A stretch of 64,000 bases of DNA from Methylocella sp. (GTDB taxonomy: Bacteria > Pseudomonadota > Alphaproteobacteria > Rhizobiales > Beijerinckiaceae). The notes beneath the pieces are model-generated. The model saw only the letters and a list, made by a program, of their open reading frames with translations, was not told where the DNA came from and made no database searches. Location: NCBI GenBank assembly GCA_037200525.1, contig JBBCGG010000001.1:972501-1036500 (forward strand), given 5' to 3'. The translations under genes were made by a program, and so were the position numbers. This document shows positions 9,421-16,435 of the stretch, one piece after another (positions within the stretch are counted from its first letter, which is position 1; every line of letters starts with the position of its first letter).

Positions 9421-10145
9421 CTGCCCATTCTGAGCGCCACTTCCGACTGGATAGATCCCGATACTGTGCCTCGTCCGGTCGTCACCTTCGGCGCCGCGAT
9501 GGCCGAGATCGGCAAGATCGAGCTGGACTTCCACCGGCACGTGACGGGGCAGGTCCTGTTCGTGCAGCGGGGCGCGCTGAGTTGCGAGGTCGAAGGTGGT
9601 CTGTGGATTGTGCCGCCCCGCAGCGCCATGTGGATACCTGATGGGGCGCTTCACGCCATCAAAGCGACGGGTACGCTCGAAGGCTTCGCTGCCTTCATCG
9701 CTTCGGCTGACAGCCGGGGCCTGCCCGAGGTCTGCTGCGCGGTATCGGTAACCCCCTGCTGCGCGAGCTCCTGGTCCGCTCCGCGCACCTCCCCGCGCTT
9801 TATGAAGAAGGCGGCGCGAACTCGCGTCCGGTCGCGGTGCTTCTCGATCAGCTGGCGGCGGCGCAGGTCGAAGACCTTCATCTGCCGATGCCGGCCGACT
9901 CACGTCTCCGCAAGATGGTCGATCTGATGAAGACCGCGCCGGCAGATCGGGGAAGGTTGGGTGTCTGGGCGAAGCGGGCAGGTTTGAGCGAGTGGACTCT
10001 GGCGCGGTCGATCAGCCGGGAAACCGGCATGAGTTTCGGTCGCTGGTGGCGGCAGCTCTGCGTCATCCTTGCCGTCAAGTGGCTGTCCGGTGGCGCATTA
10101 AAGGACGTCTCAGTTGCGCGGGCAGGATTGAACTGGCCCGGCTAG
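9421..10145 (+). pseudogene. Frameshifted and truncated AraC-family regulator
   Basis: The first half has the cupin sensor domain of AraC regulators (IELDFHRHVTGQVLFVQ, then GGLWIVPPRSAMWIPDG). Near 9750, within a C-rich run, the frame changes. The second half (LLVRSAHLPALYEEGG, then LGVWAKRAGLSEWTLAR and ETGMSFGRWWRQL) is the AraC helix-turn-helix. One missing C would restore the frame. The C-terminal end (ALKDVSVARAGLNWPG) departs from the family and lacks the second helix-turn-helix, so the gene is also truncated. AraC regulators of this type often sit divergent to an O-methyltransferase, and the remnant of one lies on the other strand here. The true start was not found. Confidence 0.75.
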
Positions 10146-10371
10146 CGTCCAGCACCGGATCGCAAAACCGCCTTGGCGGCGGCAAGGCGGTGGTCGCTGC
10201 CATCCAAACGGCCTTGGAACGGCCTGACAGGCACGCCCAAGCCGCACCCAGCTTTCGCTGAACTGGTTACATAGTGCTTACATTTTTTGACCGCAAAAGT
10301 GTAAGCACCAAAAGCGAGAGGCCGCCACGCGGCGACCAAATCATAACGCTCTGATTTCCTTAAAGTAAATT

Positions 10372-10428
10372 TGGAGCGGGCGAATGGATTCGAACCCTCG
10401 ACCCCAACTTTGGCGAGGTTGTGCTCTG
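10372..10428 (-). tRNA. tRNA-Gly(GCC) 3' half, probable attachment-site remnant
   Basis: Read on the minus strand, this 57-base stretch runs from the D-arm end (CAGAGCACAACC) through an anticodon region containing GCC to a T-arm with GGTTCGAATCC and the acceptor end GCCCGCTCCA. This is the 3' three quarters of an alphaproteobacterial tRNA-Gly(GCC). The 5' part is missing, and substitutions break pairs in the anticodon and T stems, so it is not a working tRNA. Tyrosine recombinase genes begin about 90 bases away, which fits an att site left by integration at a tRNA-Gly gene. Confidence 0.85.
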
Positions 10429-10518
10429 GCCAGAATGCGCCATTTCATAAGGCTGCGGTAGAAACTTCAATGGCTCTTGAGACGCCGCCTCACATTGCCG
10501 GGCGTCAGAGAACCCCTT

Positions 10519-11721
10519 TTATTGACGAGCGGCGCCTTTCACGATCTCGGCGTATTGTAGCGCCGCCTGGACGCTGCTTGCGCGGTTGTAGTGCTCTTCC
10601 GTTACCCTTCGGTCGGTATGTTGCAGGACGGCGCTGGCGAGGTTCGGGTTGTCTCCGGCGTAGGCATAAATCGCGGAAGCTGCGCAGGCCCGAAAGAGAT
10701 GGGGGCTGACTTCGACGCCGAGCGTCAATAGAGTGGTCGCGGTTATCGCTAGCTCGACGCTGGAATAGCTCATGCGCTCGCCTGAGTTCGACGACAACCA
10801 AAGCGGGCCCGCGGCTGCGTCCAGCGTCTCGGCGGAGGACAATGCGGCGTCTTCGCCGTTGGCGAGCAAATGCCCGATATCAGACATTGCGCCATTCTCC
10901 CTTCTCGCAACCGCCCTCAGCACAGGACGGTGGATCAAAAGATACGAAGCGATCGCGGCGTCGAGGTCGCGCGGCACGCGGCGTTCGTCCGGCCGACCGC
11001 TTTTGGTGTGCTTGCGATCGAGCACAATCCACCACCGCGACCAAATTCTGCGAAAACTGGTCTGCAGATCGAGGGCGACGAAGTTCTTAAGACGGATCGG
11101 ACAGAGCGCAAGAAGGGCGATCATCACGCCGTTGCGGACCTGCCGGGCTCGGCGCAGCGGCGTGAGGGCCGGGTCGTCGTTCGCCTCTTGCACGAGAGCG
11201 AGCCCGGCTTCAACGAGGCGATCAGGATCAACGACGCGATGGCTTTTTGAGAGGGGCTGCATCACCAAGGCAAGGTCCTTCTCAATCTCCCCGAGCCACG
11301 CAAAGTCTCGTGCGGGGTTAAGCAATTCGGAGGCCCGACGCACCTTATATATCGTACCGGCGAGAGTGACCGAGCCGATCCGCGATCGGAGCTCCTCTAG
11401 AAAACGCTCAATGTGGTCGGGGGTCACCTGCCCAGCGGCCGCAGCGTCCGGTTCAAAGCGACCGGTCCGCATCAGATGATCGACAAAATAACCATAACGG
11501 CGGGCGAGATCGCCCTGCGTAATGCGAGCCAGATGCGCGCCGGCGCCGCCCTTGCGGAGGCGAACGCCCGGCGCGATCGCGCGCGCCCAGGCTGCGCGGT
11601 CAGCAATCGACCATTCGGCGATCGGCGCTGAGCGGATTTGCGGCGCTTGAGGACGGCGCGGCGGAGAGGCGGCTAGACGTCCTTCTCCGCCAGAGGGTTG
11701 ATCTGACGCTAGTTTATGCAT
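10519..11721 (-). CDS. Tyrosine recombinase, second gene of a two-recombinase module
   Basis: A phage-integrase-family recombinase of about 400 residues. Visible catalytic elements are the first arginine region (TPLRRARQVRNGVMIAL), the HLFRACAASAI box near residue 350 and the tyrosine in EEHYNRASS. The ATG chosen at 11721 overlaps the stop of the upstream recombinase by eight bases (ATGCATAA), indicating translational coupling. It carries an N-terminal SAM-like core-binding domain. The partner resembles the gene pair at 35.3-39.0 kb, so this is a repeated module type. It probably acts with the first recombinase on DNA ends near the tRNA-Gly fragment. Confidence 0.88.
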   Translation of the reverse strand: MHKLASDQPSGGEGRLAASPPRRPQAPQIRSAPIAEWSIADRAAWARAIAPGVRLRKGGAGAHLARITQGDLARRYGYFVDHLMRTGRFEPDAAAAGQVTPDHIERFLEELRSRIGSVTLAGTIYKVRRASELLNPARDFAWLGEIEKDLALVMQPLSKSHRVVDPDRLVEAGLALVQEANDDPALTPLRRARQVRNGVMIALLALCPIRLKNFVALDLQTSFRRIWSRWWIVLDRKHTKSGRPDERRVPRDLDAAIASYLLIHRPVLRAVARRENGAMSDIGHLLANGEDAALSSAETLDAAAGPLWLSSNSGERMSYSSVELAITATTLLTLGVEVSPHLFRACAASAIYAYAGDNPNLASAVLQHTDRRVTEEHYNRASSVQAALQYAEIVKGAARQ

Positions 11722-13456
11722 CGTCTTCCTCCTCGGCGCGCCGAGCGCGCAGATTGCGGACGAGATCGCCATAGACCTCGCTGGCGTGCGTGGTTTCCAG
11801 ACCGATATAATTGCGGATCGTGACTTGTACGGTGCGGTGGCCGAGAAGCAGGCGGACGAGCTCGTAGTTACCCGGTTGGTGTTTTAGGATGATCGCCGCC
11901 GACAAATGGCGGAACTGGTGAACGGTGAGGCGAAGGCCGATCGATTTCTCGATGCAGGCGGTGATCTGACCGCTCAGCGTCGCAAGACATTTGTGATCGT
12001 CCCGTTCACCCGGAAACAGCCACAAACCATCCGCTTGGTCGACGAGAGCGGGGCGATAGTTGAACAGATAGTCGTCGATCAGCGCCGTCAGTTCGGCGTC
12101 CAGAGGAAAGTCGAGGTTCACGCGGTTCTTAACGTCATAGCCCGGGAAAACGAGCCGGTAAGGCGCTTTCGGGCCGCCGCTGCGAATGAGATTTTCGCCG
12201 ATGCGAATTTGCCCGAGGTTGGCGCGGCGAATCGGAGCGACGTTCAGAATACCGATCGCTGCCGCCATCTGAGCCCGCACCGCCGCCTTGACCGGAGAGG
12301 AATATGACGCCTCTTTGGCCTGATCCATGAGAAGGCGCGGCAGATGGTGCAGCGCGCGCCAGGCGTCGCTTTGCATAAAGGTTCGGATGGCGGCCAAATT
12401 TTTGTCCGTCATCGCCGCGGGACTATGGTGTTCGAGTTCGGAACGCATGTCGTCGAGCGCTTCAAACTCATCCTCAGACAAACACTGGGCGTTCCGCGCG
12501 AGGCTGACGAAAAGCCGAGCCAGGTCAATGGTGAAAATTGACGGCTGCTCGCCGCTCTTTTCCCAATAGGCGTCGAGAATGCGGCGGCTAACGTCTGGAT
12601 GCAAAAGAGAGGCGAGCGACGTCAGTTGCTCCATGCCGACGCCGATTCGCGTCGCCGTGCGCATCGCCGCCTCGAGCATGGCGCGGCGACCGCGGATCGT
12701 CGTTGCTTTGGCCGGGCGCAGCCGCCTGCCTTTGGAAGTCTTGCGGACGCGCGTGAGAGAGGTCAAATAGGCTTCGATGTCGTCGCGCAATCCGATCGGA
12801 TATTCCGCCCAAGGCGGGAACGCTTCGCATTGTCGAGACGGGGGCTCGACCAGAAATCGGCTTGGCCATCCGGCAACGGTTCGAGCGCGATCGTTCCAAT
12901 GATGCGCCAATACTCGCCGCGCCGCCGCGTCCGCAGAGAGCGATGTCGTGCGCAGGCGATAAGCAAAGAAAGCGTCGATGACCGCTTCGTCGACGCAGTC
13001 CGGCGAGATATCTCGCCCTGAGCAGTATCGCATCAGCGACGCTAGGCGCGTCCGTTGAGGCGAACTCGGGCACTCATCGTACAACGCCCGCCATTCCGGC
13101 GTCAGCGGGGCTCCGCGCGCTGGCGTCTGCTTTTCTTTGTGCATCCAGGCCAGCGCGGCGCGCACATTCGATGCGTGATTACTCAGCGTTTTCTGGGTTA
13201 CTCCAAGTCGAACGGCTTTCAATTGGCTGATTTGAATGCGAACAGCCGACCACCGCGCCGGAATCAAAACCATTGGCCGGTCGAGGACGGCGGCTATTCG
13301 GCGCAGCGAGCAGGGCCAGTGTCGCCTCAGGTCGTCCGACAAATCTGGATCGCCGGCGATCGCGATGACGGCGTCCTCGAAAGAGGGCTCTATCAAAGCG
13401 ACTGCGGAGCCGAGCGAACTTGCGGCAACGGAAGCCAGGGGACTGAGATCGTTCAT
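11714..13456 (-). CDS. Tyrosine recombinase, first gene of a two-recombinase module
   Basis: A 580-residue tyrosine recombinase, longer than usual because of an extended N-terminal region of about 350 residues. The catalytic domain shows an arginine region near APIRRANLGQ, the HxxR box HQFRHLSAAI near residue 515, the LLLGHRTVQVT stretch and the nucleophile in RNYIGLE. The start at 13456 is the first in frame and lies downstream of an AT-rich region with an inverted repeat. The next recombinase overlaps it by eight bases. A paralogous long recombinase is at 36392-39029. Tn554- and RIT-type elements also use tandem recombinases, but I do not claim membership in either. Confidence 0.88.
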   Translation of the reverse strand: MNDLSPLASVAASSLGSAVALIEPSFEDAVIAIAGDPDLSDDLRRHWPCSLRRIAAVLDRPMVLIPARWSAVRIQISQLKAVRLGVTQKTLSNHASNVRAALAWMHKEKQTPARGAPLTPEWRALYDECPSSPQRTRLASLMRYCSGRDISPDCVDEAVIDAFFAYRLRTTSLSADAAARRVLAHHWNDRARTVAGWPSRFLVEPPSRQCEAFPPWAEYPIGLRDDIEAYLTSLTRVRKTSKGRRLRPAKATTIRGRRAMLEAAMRTATRIGVGMEQLTSLASLLHPDVSRRILDAYWEKSGEQPSIFTIDLARLFVSLARNAQCLSEDEFEALDDMRSELEHHSPAAMTDKNLAAIRTFMQSDAWRALHHLPRLLMDQAKEASYSSPVKAAVRAQMAAAIGILNVAPIRRANLGQIRIGENLIRSGGPKAPYRLVFPGYDVKNRVNLDFPLDAELTALIDDYLFNYRPALVDQADGLWLFPGERDDHKCLATLSGQITACIEKSIGLRLTVHQFRHLSAAIILKHQPGNYELVRLLLGHRTVQVTIRNYIGLETTHASEVYGDLVRNLRARRAEEEDDA

Positions 13457-13518
13457 TAGGGGAGCCTCGTCGAGCGCCGGAGTTCATTTGGGTGGATTGG
13501 GTATCATATGGAAGTAAA

Positions 13519-13572
13519 TTAGGATTACGTCAAGCGTTTACTGGCTTTATGTAAGAGTATATACGATCCTAA
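13519..13572. repeat. AT-rich inverted repeat upstream of the recombinase pair
   Basis: TTAGGAT at 13519-13525 is matched by its inverse ATCCTAA at 13566-13572, separated by 40 bases of AT-rich sequence. The repeat lies 60 to 115 bases upstream of the first recombinase start. It could be a recombinase binding site, element end or operator. A similar arrangement precedes the second recombinase module (39080-39132). Confidence 0.4.
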
Positions 13573-13644
13573 TCTTAGTTCTTCTTGTGTCATCCTGTAG
13601 TATTTTGATGTATAAGGATGGAAATTCATCCCTGCTCAATTGCA

Positions 13645-13681
13645 AAGGGCGCGAGAGCCCGAACTGGTCCCTCGCGCCCTT
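13645..13681 (-). terminator. Rho-independent terminator after the excisionase-like gene
   Basis: An 11-bp perfect stem (AAGGGCGCGAG with CTCGCGCCCTT) with a 15-base loop is followed on the minus strand by TTTGCAATT. It begins 20 bases after the stop of the excisionase-like gene at 13702, so that gene is likely transcribed separately from the recombinases. Confidence 0.6.
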
Positions 13682-13701
13682 GGATGGCGCATGATCTCCA
13701 A

Positions 13702-13944
13702 TCAATATTCGCTGGTCGATCCGCACATCCGCGCCTTGATGAACTCGCGCAGGCTCGAATCCGGATATCGAACCGAGCGTCCGATTTTCACGAACCTCGG
13801 ACCCTTTCCAGACAATCTCGCCTTCGCCAGCCATGATGATGAAAGGTTGAGGGCTTTCGCCGCGTCTTTCGGATGCAAAAGGGAATCGGCGCTGCTCGCC
13901 TTTGTTAACGGTTCCATGAGACCTTTCTTTCGTCTGTCTGCCAT
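13702..13944 (-). CDS. Excisionase/AlpA-like DNA-binding protein
   Basis: An 80-residue protein with a winged helix-turn-helix of the MerR/AlpA excisionase type: LLHPKDAAKALNLSSSWLAKARLSGKGP followed by FVKIGRSVRYPDSSLREFI. Such proteins direct recombinases toward excision or regulate them. The ATG at 13944 gives 80 residues; an internal ATG at 13917 has a better ribosome site (AAAGG five bases before), so the shorter form may be real. It lies next to the two-recombinase module, supporting an excision role, and has its own terminator. Confidence 0.8.
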   Translation of the reverse strand: MADRRKKGLMEPLTKASSADSLLHPKDAAKALNLSSSWLAKARLSGKGPRFVKIGRSVRYPDSSLREFIKARMCGSTSEY

Positions 13945-14214
13945 GAACGAAGGATCTCATAGGGCTCGCCGCAAAATTTCGGTTTGTTGCCGCAAAACAA
14001 AAATCGGCGGGGACGCGGCCCTGCAAAAGGTTGACCGCTTATGACGTGCTGGCCCTGACTGAAAGACTGACGGGTTCGCGCCGAATATCGGGGCGCCAAG
14101 CGGTCAATCGCCAAACGTCATGCGAAGGCTGCCGATCTGTTCGAAAATAGAGGAGGGGATCGCACTTGGCGCCGCGCCCGAAAAAATCCGCGTCAGGAGA
14201 GGATAGATCCCTGC

Positions 14215-14913
14215 TTAGCGGGCGCCGCGTTGAGCTTTTTTTCGTCGTTGAAAGCGCCGATCGCCAGTCTGGTCGAAGAGATCATCGAGCCCGCGGGTCA
14301 CTGTATCTTCGCTGACGTTTTGCGCCAATCCACCGTGAACGTTCACAAGCCGCGTCAGCGCCTTGAGCGACATCGTGGGATTCCATTTTCCGGCTTCGAT
14401 TGTTTTTTTGATGACGCCGATCATCTCCGGGCGCAGCGTCGGACGTCCTGATTTCTTAGCGTCGCCGGACGTCAGGTGCTTTCTGCGTGTTCGCAAAACA
14501 AAGCGTGTAAGAGCCGCCACTTCTTTCTCGCGGAATGCGATGACGGCATCGGCCCATTGCGGGCCAAACCATTTTGTCACCTGTCCGTAGAGTCGGTTTG
14601 AAGGGCGAAGGAAATGGAAATTGCCTCCTCGTGGGCTCCTGAGCAAGGGAATTTCCTTGAGGTCCTCGGGGTCAAGCCTAACGATTTTGCGAGAATTACC
14701 GCCAATGCCCACCACTCTCAGTCGTCCGGCGTCTGCCGCCCGCCAGATTTCTGAGATGGCCGCGTCCGACGCTTGTCCATCACGCACGTTCAGTCCGGAT
14801 TGTCGAAGCGTCGCGACCAATTCCCCGTCCTCGACGCCCATATAGAGCGATTTGGCGATCATCTCCGCCGCTTCGTCAAGCGTGACGAATCCGATTGGAA
14901 TAATCGCGGTCAT
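14215..14913 (-). CDS. Unrecognised 232-residue protein of the integration module
   Basis: An intact frame that I do not recognise. It is basic at the C-terminus (QRRKKAQRGAR) and contains a possible helix-turn-helix-like region (MSLKALTRLVNVHGG, then SEDTVTRGLDDL), as in DNA-binding proteins of mobile elements. No signal peptide or membrane segment is visible. It is upstream of the excisionase-like gene on the same strand with about 270 bases between. A regulator or replication-linked protein of the element is possible. Confidence 0.55.
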   Translation of the reverse strand: MTAIIPIGFVTLDEAAEMIAKSLYMGVEDGELVATLRQSGLNVRDGQASDAAISEIWRAADAGRLRVVGIGGNSRKIVRLDPEDLKEIPLLRSPRGGNFHFLRPSNRLYGQVTKWFGPQWADAVIAFREKEVAALTRFVLRTRRKHLTSGDAKKSGRPTLRPEMIGVIKKTIEAGKWNPTMSLKALTRLVNVHGGLAQNVSEDTVTRGLDDLFDQTGDRRFQRRKKAQRGAR

Positions 14914-15003
14914 GCAGCGCTTCTGGTTTGTAAGACTTCACTATCGCCGCGGCGCAGGAAGAACTCGCCGTTTCCCGACTCTCTGCCACAATTCTTTGTG
15001 CCG

Positions 15004-15228
15004 CTACAAAAGCTTAAGCGGAATAGCGATGCTGACGCAATCGACTTGAGGCGAGCTATTCAGTTGCCGCAGCTGGACCACACCGCCAGTCGACGCAAGG
15101 AGCGACAACGTCGTCGACAGGTTGTCGGGCACGAGGTCGACGCCGACTTGCTCTGCGTTGGTGTCAATCGCCAGCACGAAGGCGGAGCTGAAATAGGGGT
15201 CATGACGCTTCGACGCCCGCTGCAGCAT
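15004..15228 (-). CDS. Possible small protein of 74 residues
   Basis: A short frame with protein-like composition (SSAFVLAIDTNAEQVGVDL, ending CVSIAIPLKLL). I do not recognise it and no clear ribosome site was seen. It ends about 90 bases from the neighbouring unknown gene and is separated from lanM by a hairpin. It may be real or chance. Confidence 0.25.
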   Translation of the reverse strand: MLQRASKRHDPYFSSAFVLAIDTNAEQVGVDLVPDNLSTTLSLLASTGGVVQLRQLNSSPQVDCVSIAIPLKLL

Positions 15229-15256
15229 CGTAACAGATCGGTCGAGCGTTAAATAG

Positions 15257-15283
15257 GAGCCGGTGGCGGAGGCCCGCCGGCTC
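15257..15283 (-). terminator. Hairpin downstream of lanM
   Basis: The arms GAGCCGG (15257-15263) and CCGGCTC (15277-15283) extend inward by further G-C pairs around one mismatch. The hairpin lies 17 bases after the lanM stop, followed on the minus strand by a short CCTATTT tail. The T-run is weak, so efficiency is uncertain; it also separates lanM from the integration module. Confidence 0.5.
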
Positions 15284-15299
15284 TTTAAATCTGCCAGGA

Positions 15300-15692
15300 T
15301 TATTGAATCAGTCCTAGCAGCTTCTGTCCGGCCGGGCTCGAAAGCTCTGCCGCATCCAGAGTGCCATCGTTGTCTGGGTCGGCTTTCTTGAATGCCGCTT
15401 CGATCTGCGCCGCATATTCGGCCTTGTCGACTGTGCCGTCTTTATCAGGATCGGCGCTAGTGAAGTCTGTCAGGACGGGTCCCGCCTCTTTGGCGTCAAG
15501 GGTGCCGTCGCGATCGGGATCAAGCTCTGCAAACTTCTTGGCGCCGGCGGCCTGCGCTTCGGCGAGGCTGACAGTGCCATCACTGTCAGGATCAAGTAGC
15601 TTCATATTCGCTGTGGCGGAAAAGGCGGGAAGCGCGAGCAAGGAGGCGCTCAGCGCCAAGATGGAAATGTAAGCGGCATTCTTTCGCAACAC
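15300..15692 (-). CDS. lanM: Lanmodulin (periplasmic lanthanide-binding EF-hand protein)
   Basis: Taking the GTG at 15692, this is a 130-residue protein with a signal peptide (ISILALSASLLALPAFSA) and four EF-hands at residues 34-45, 58-69, 81-92 and 105-116. Each loop begins D-P-D-x-D-G-T, with the proline at loop position 2 that marks lanmodulins, and gaps of only 11-12 residues separate the hands. The C-terminal SSPAGQKLLGLIQ also matches the lanmodulin ending. Lanmodulins bind lanthanides with picomolar affinity in methylotroph periplasm. EF1 has Ser at position 9 instead of Asp, so it may bind more weakly; EF4 has a full Asp set. GTG is preferred because GGAG precedes it by six bases. The gene is adjacent to the mxa cluster and divergent from a sensor kinase. 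Confidence 0.9.
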   Translation of the reverse strand: MLRKNAAYISILALSASLLALPAFSATANMKLLDPDSDGTVSLAEAQAAGAKKFAELDPDRDGTLDAKEAGPVLTDFTSADPDKDGTVDKAEYAAQIEAAFKKADPDNDGTLDAAELSSPAGQKLLGLIQ

Positions 15693-15695
15693 GAT

Positions 15696-15725
15696 AATCT
15701 CCAATCTTTTTTCTTGGAGATTATA
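15696..15725 (-). promoter_or_regulatory. Palindrome overlapping the lanM -10 box and ribosome site
   Basis: AATCTCCAA (15696-15704) and TTGGAGATT (15714-15722) are perfect inverse arms around a 9-base T-rich loop. On the minus strand the first arm overlaps a consensus -10 box (TATAAT, 15725-15720) and the second contains the lanM Shine-Dalgarno GGAG. If transcription starts after that -10, only the second arm is in the mRNA and the palindrome would act as a DNA operator. If it starts further upstream, the hairpin would hide the ribosome site. No good -35 was found. Confidence 0.55.
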
Positions 15726-16074
15726 GCATAACACCTAATTTATAAGGAGTTAATCCCTACATAAGCGAATTACTCAGGAATTTTTCTATAAATACATGAA
15801 TTTTTACACGTTTCGCAACGGCAGCCTCTTCGTCTACCAATTTTTGCGCAGCCGTTGCCCAGGAAACAATGACGCCAGCGGCTAGTTATCCAGCCCGTCG
15901 CGATCCAAGCGCCGTTCCCAGGCGGTTTGCCAGCCTCACTTTTTCATATGTCGGGGGTCCAGATTAGCTCCCCGCAGTATAGGTATTTATCTAAGTTCGC
16001 CTGGACATAGAGAAGTCAGCTGTGATTAAACCCTAACACGAATAGAATTATTGTACTTGCGCTTTTTAATCTTA

Positions 16075-16090
16075 AACGTAATGTTACGTT
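16075..16090. promoter_or_regulatory. 16-bp palindrome AACGTAATGTTACGTT, candidate operator
   Basis: Perfect dyad of two 7-base arms around TG. Its centre is about 350 bases upstream of the kinase start and 390 upstream of lanM. NarL/LuxR-type response regulators commonly bind such inverted heptamers, so the regulator at 18016 is a candidate ligand; this is an inference. Confidence 0.5.
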
Positions 16091-16325
16091 GGTTATGTCA
16101 AGCTGAGAGTTAAGCAGTAATAGAGCGCCTCGTGGGCGCGAGCGTCATCGCCGCATGTCAAGATGAAGTATATTTCGACGATGCGGAGCGGCGAGTGAAT
16201 AGCGCCCTCGCAACTCGAATTTGCAAGCAGGTTCTGAAGGCGAGGATTGTCTTGCGCCAATCTATCGCCCTCAGTTCGTAGAGCCCCACGCGCTCCTCCG
16301 GCTGAGCATCCCCAACGTGGCGGCG

Positions 16326-16368
16326 GCCCGGCGCGGAATTGGGCAGATTCCGCGCCGGGCGCATTTTT
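16326..16368 (+). terminator. Strong rho-independent terminator with no upstream gene
   Basis: A 14-bp perfect stem (GCCCGGCGCGGAAT with ATTCCGCGCCGGGC, loop TGGGCAG) is followed by GCATTTTT on the plus strand. No plus-strand gene lies between 15735 and this point. It ends about 65 bases before the sensor kinase start, so it could terminate a small RNA or attenuate the kinase operon. Confidence 0.8.
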
Positions 16369-16435
16369 CCGATGCAATGGATAGGGTTGAATCCTGTCTA
16401 GCAGGACGTTGAGAAGGAGTTCCGACGAAACTGTG

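Larger units (their letters stand above)
15735..16435. other. 700-base divergent regulatory gap between lanM and mxaY-like kinase
   Basis: No convincing coding sequence was found here on either strand. The first half is unusually AT-rich for this window, and a perfect 16-bp palindrome lies at 16075-16090. The second half ends in a strong terminator at 16326-16368, although no gene on the plus strand precedes it. The gap may hold promoters in both directions and a small RNA or leader. Confidence 0.6.

Noticed and set aside
9274-9903. Minus-strand open frame opposite the AraC regulator
   Set aside because: Its composition (arginine and proline rich) is that of an antisense frame; the plus strand matches AraC in two frames.
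10372-10428. Functional tRNA-Gly gene
   Set aside because: The 5' acceptor and most of the D-arm are missing, and stem pairs are broken.
15300-15692. Generic calmodulin-like calcium protein
   Set aside because: Pro at loop position 2 of all four EF-hands, 11-12 residue spacing and the C-terminal match favour lanmodulin.
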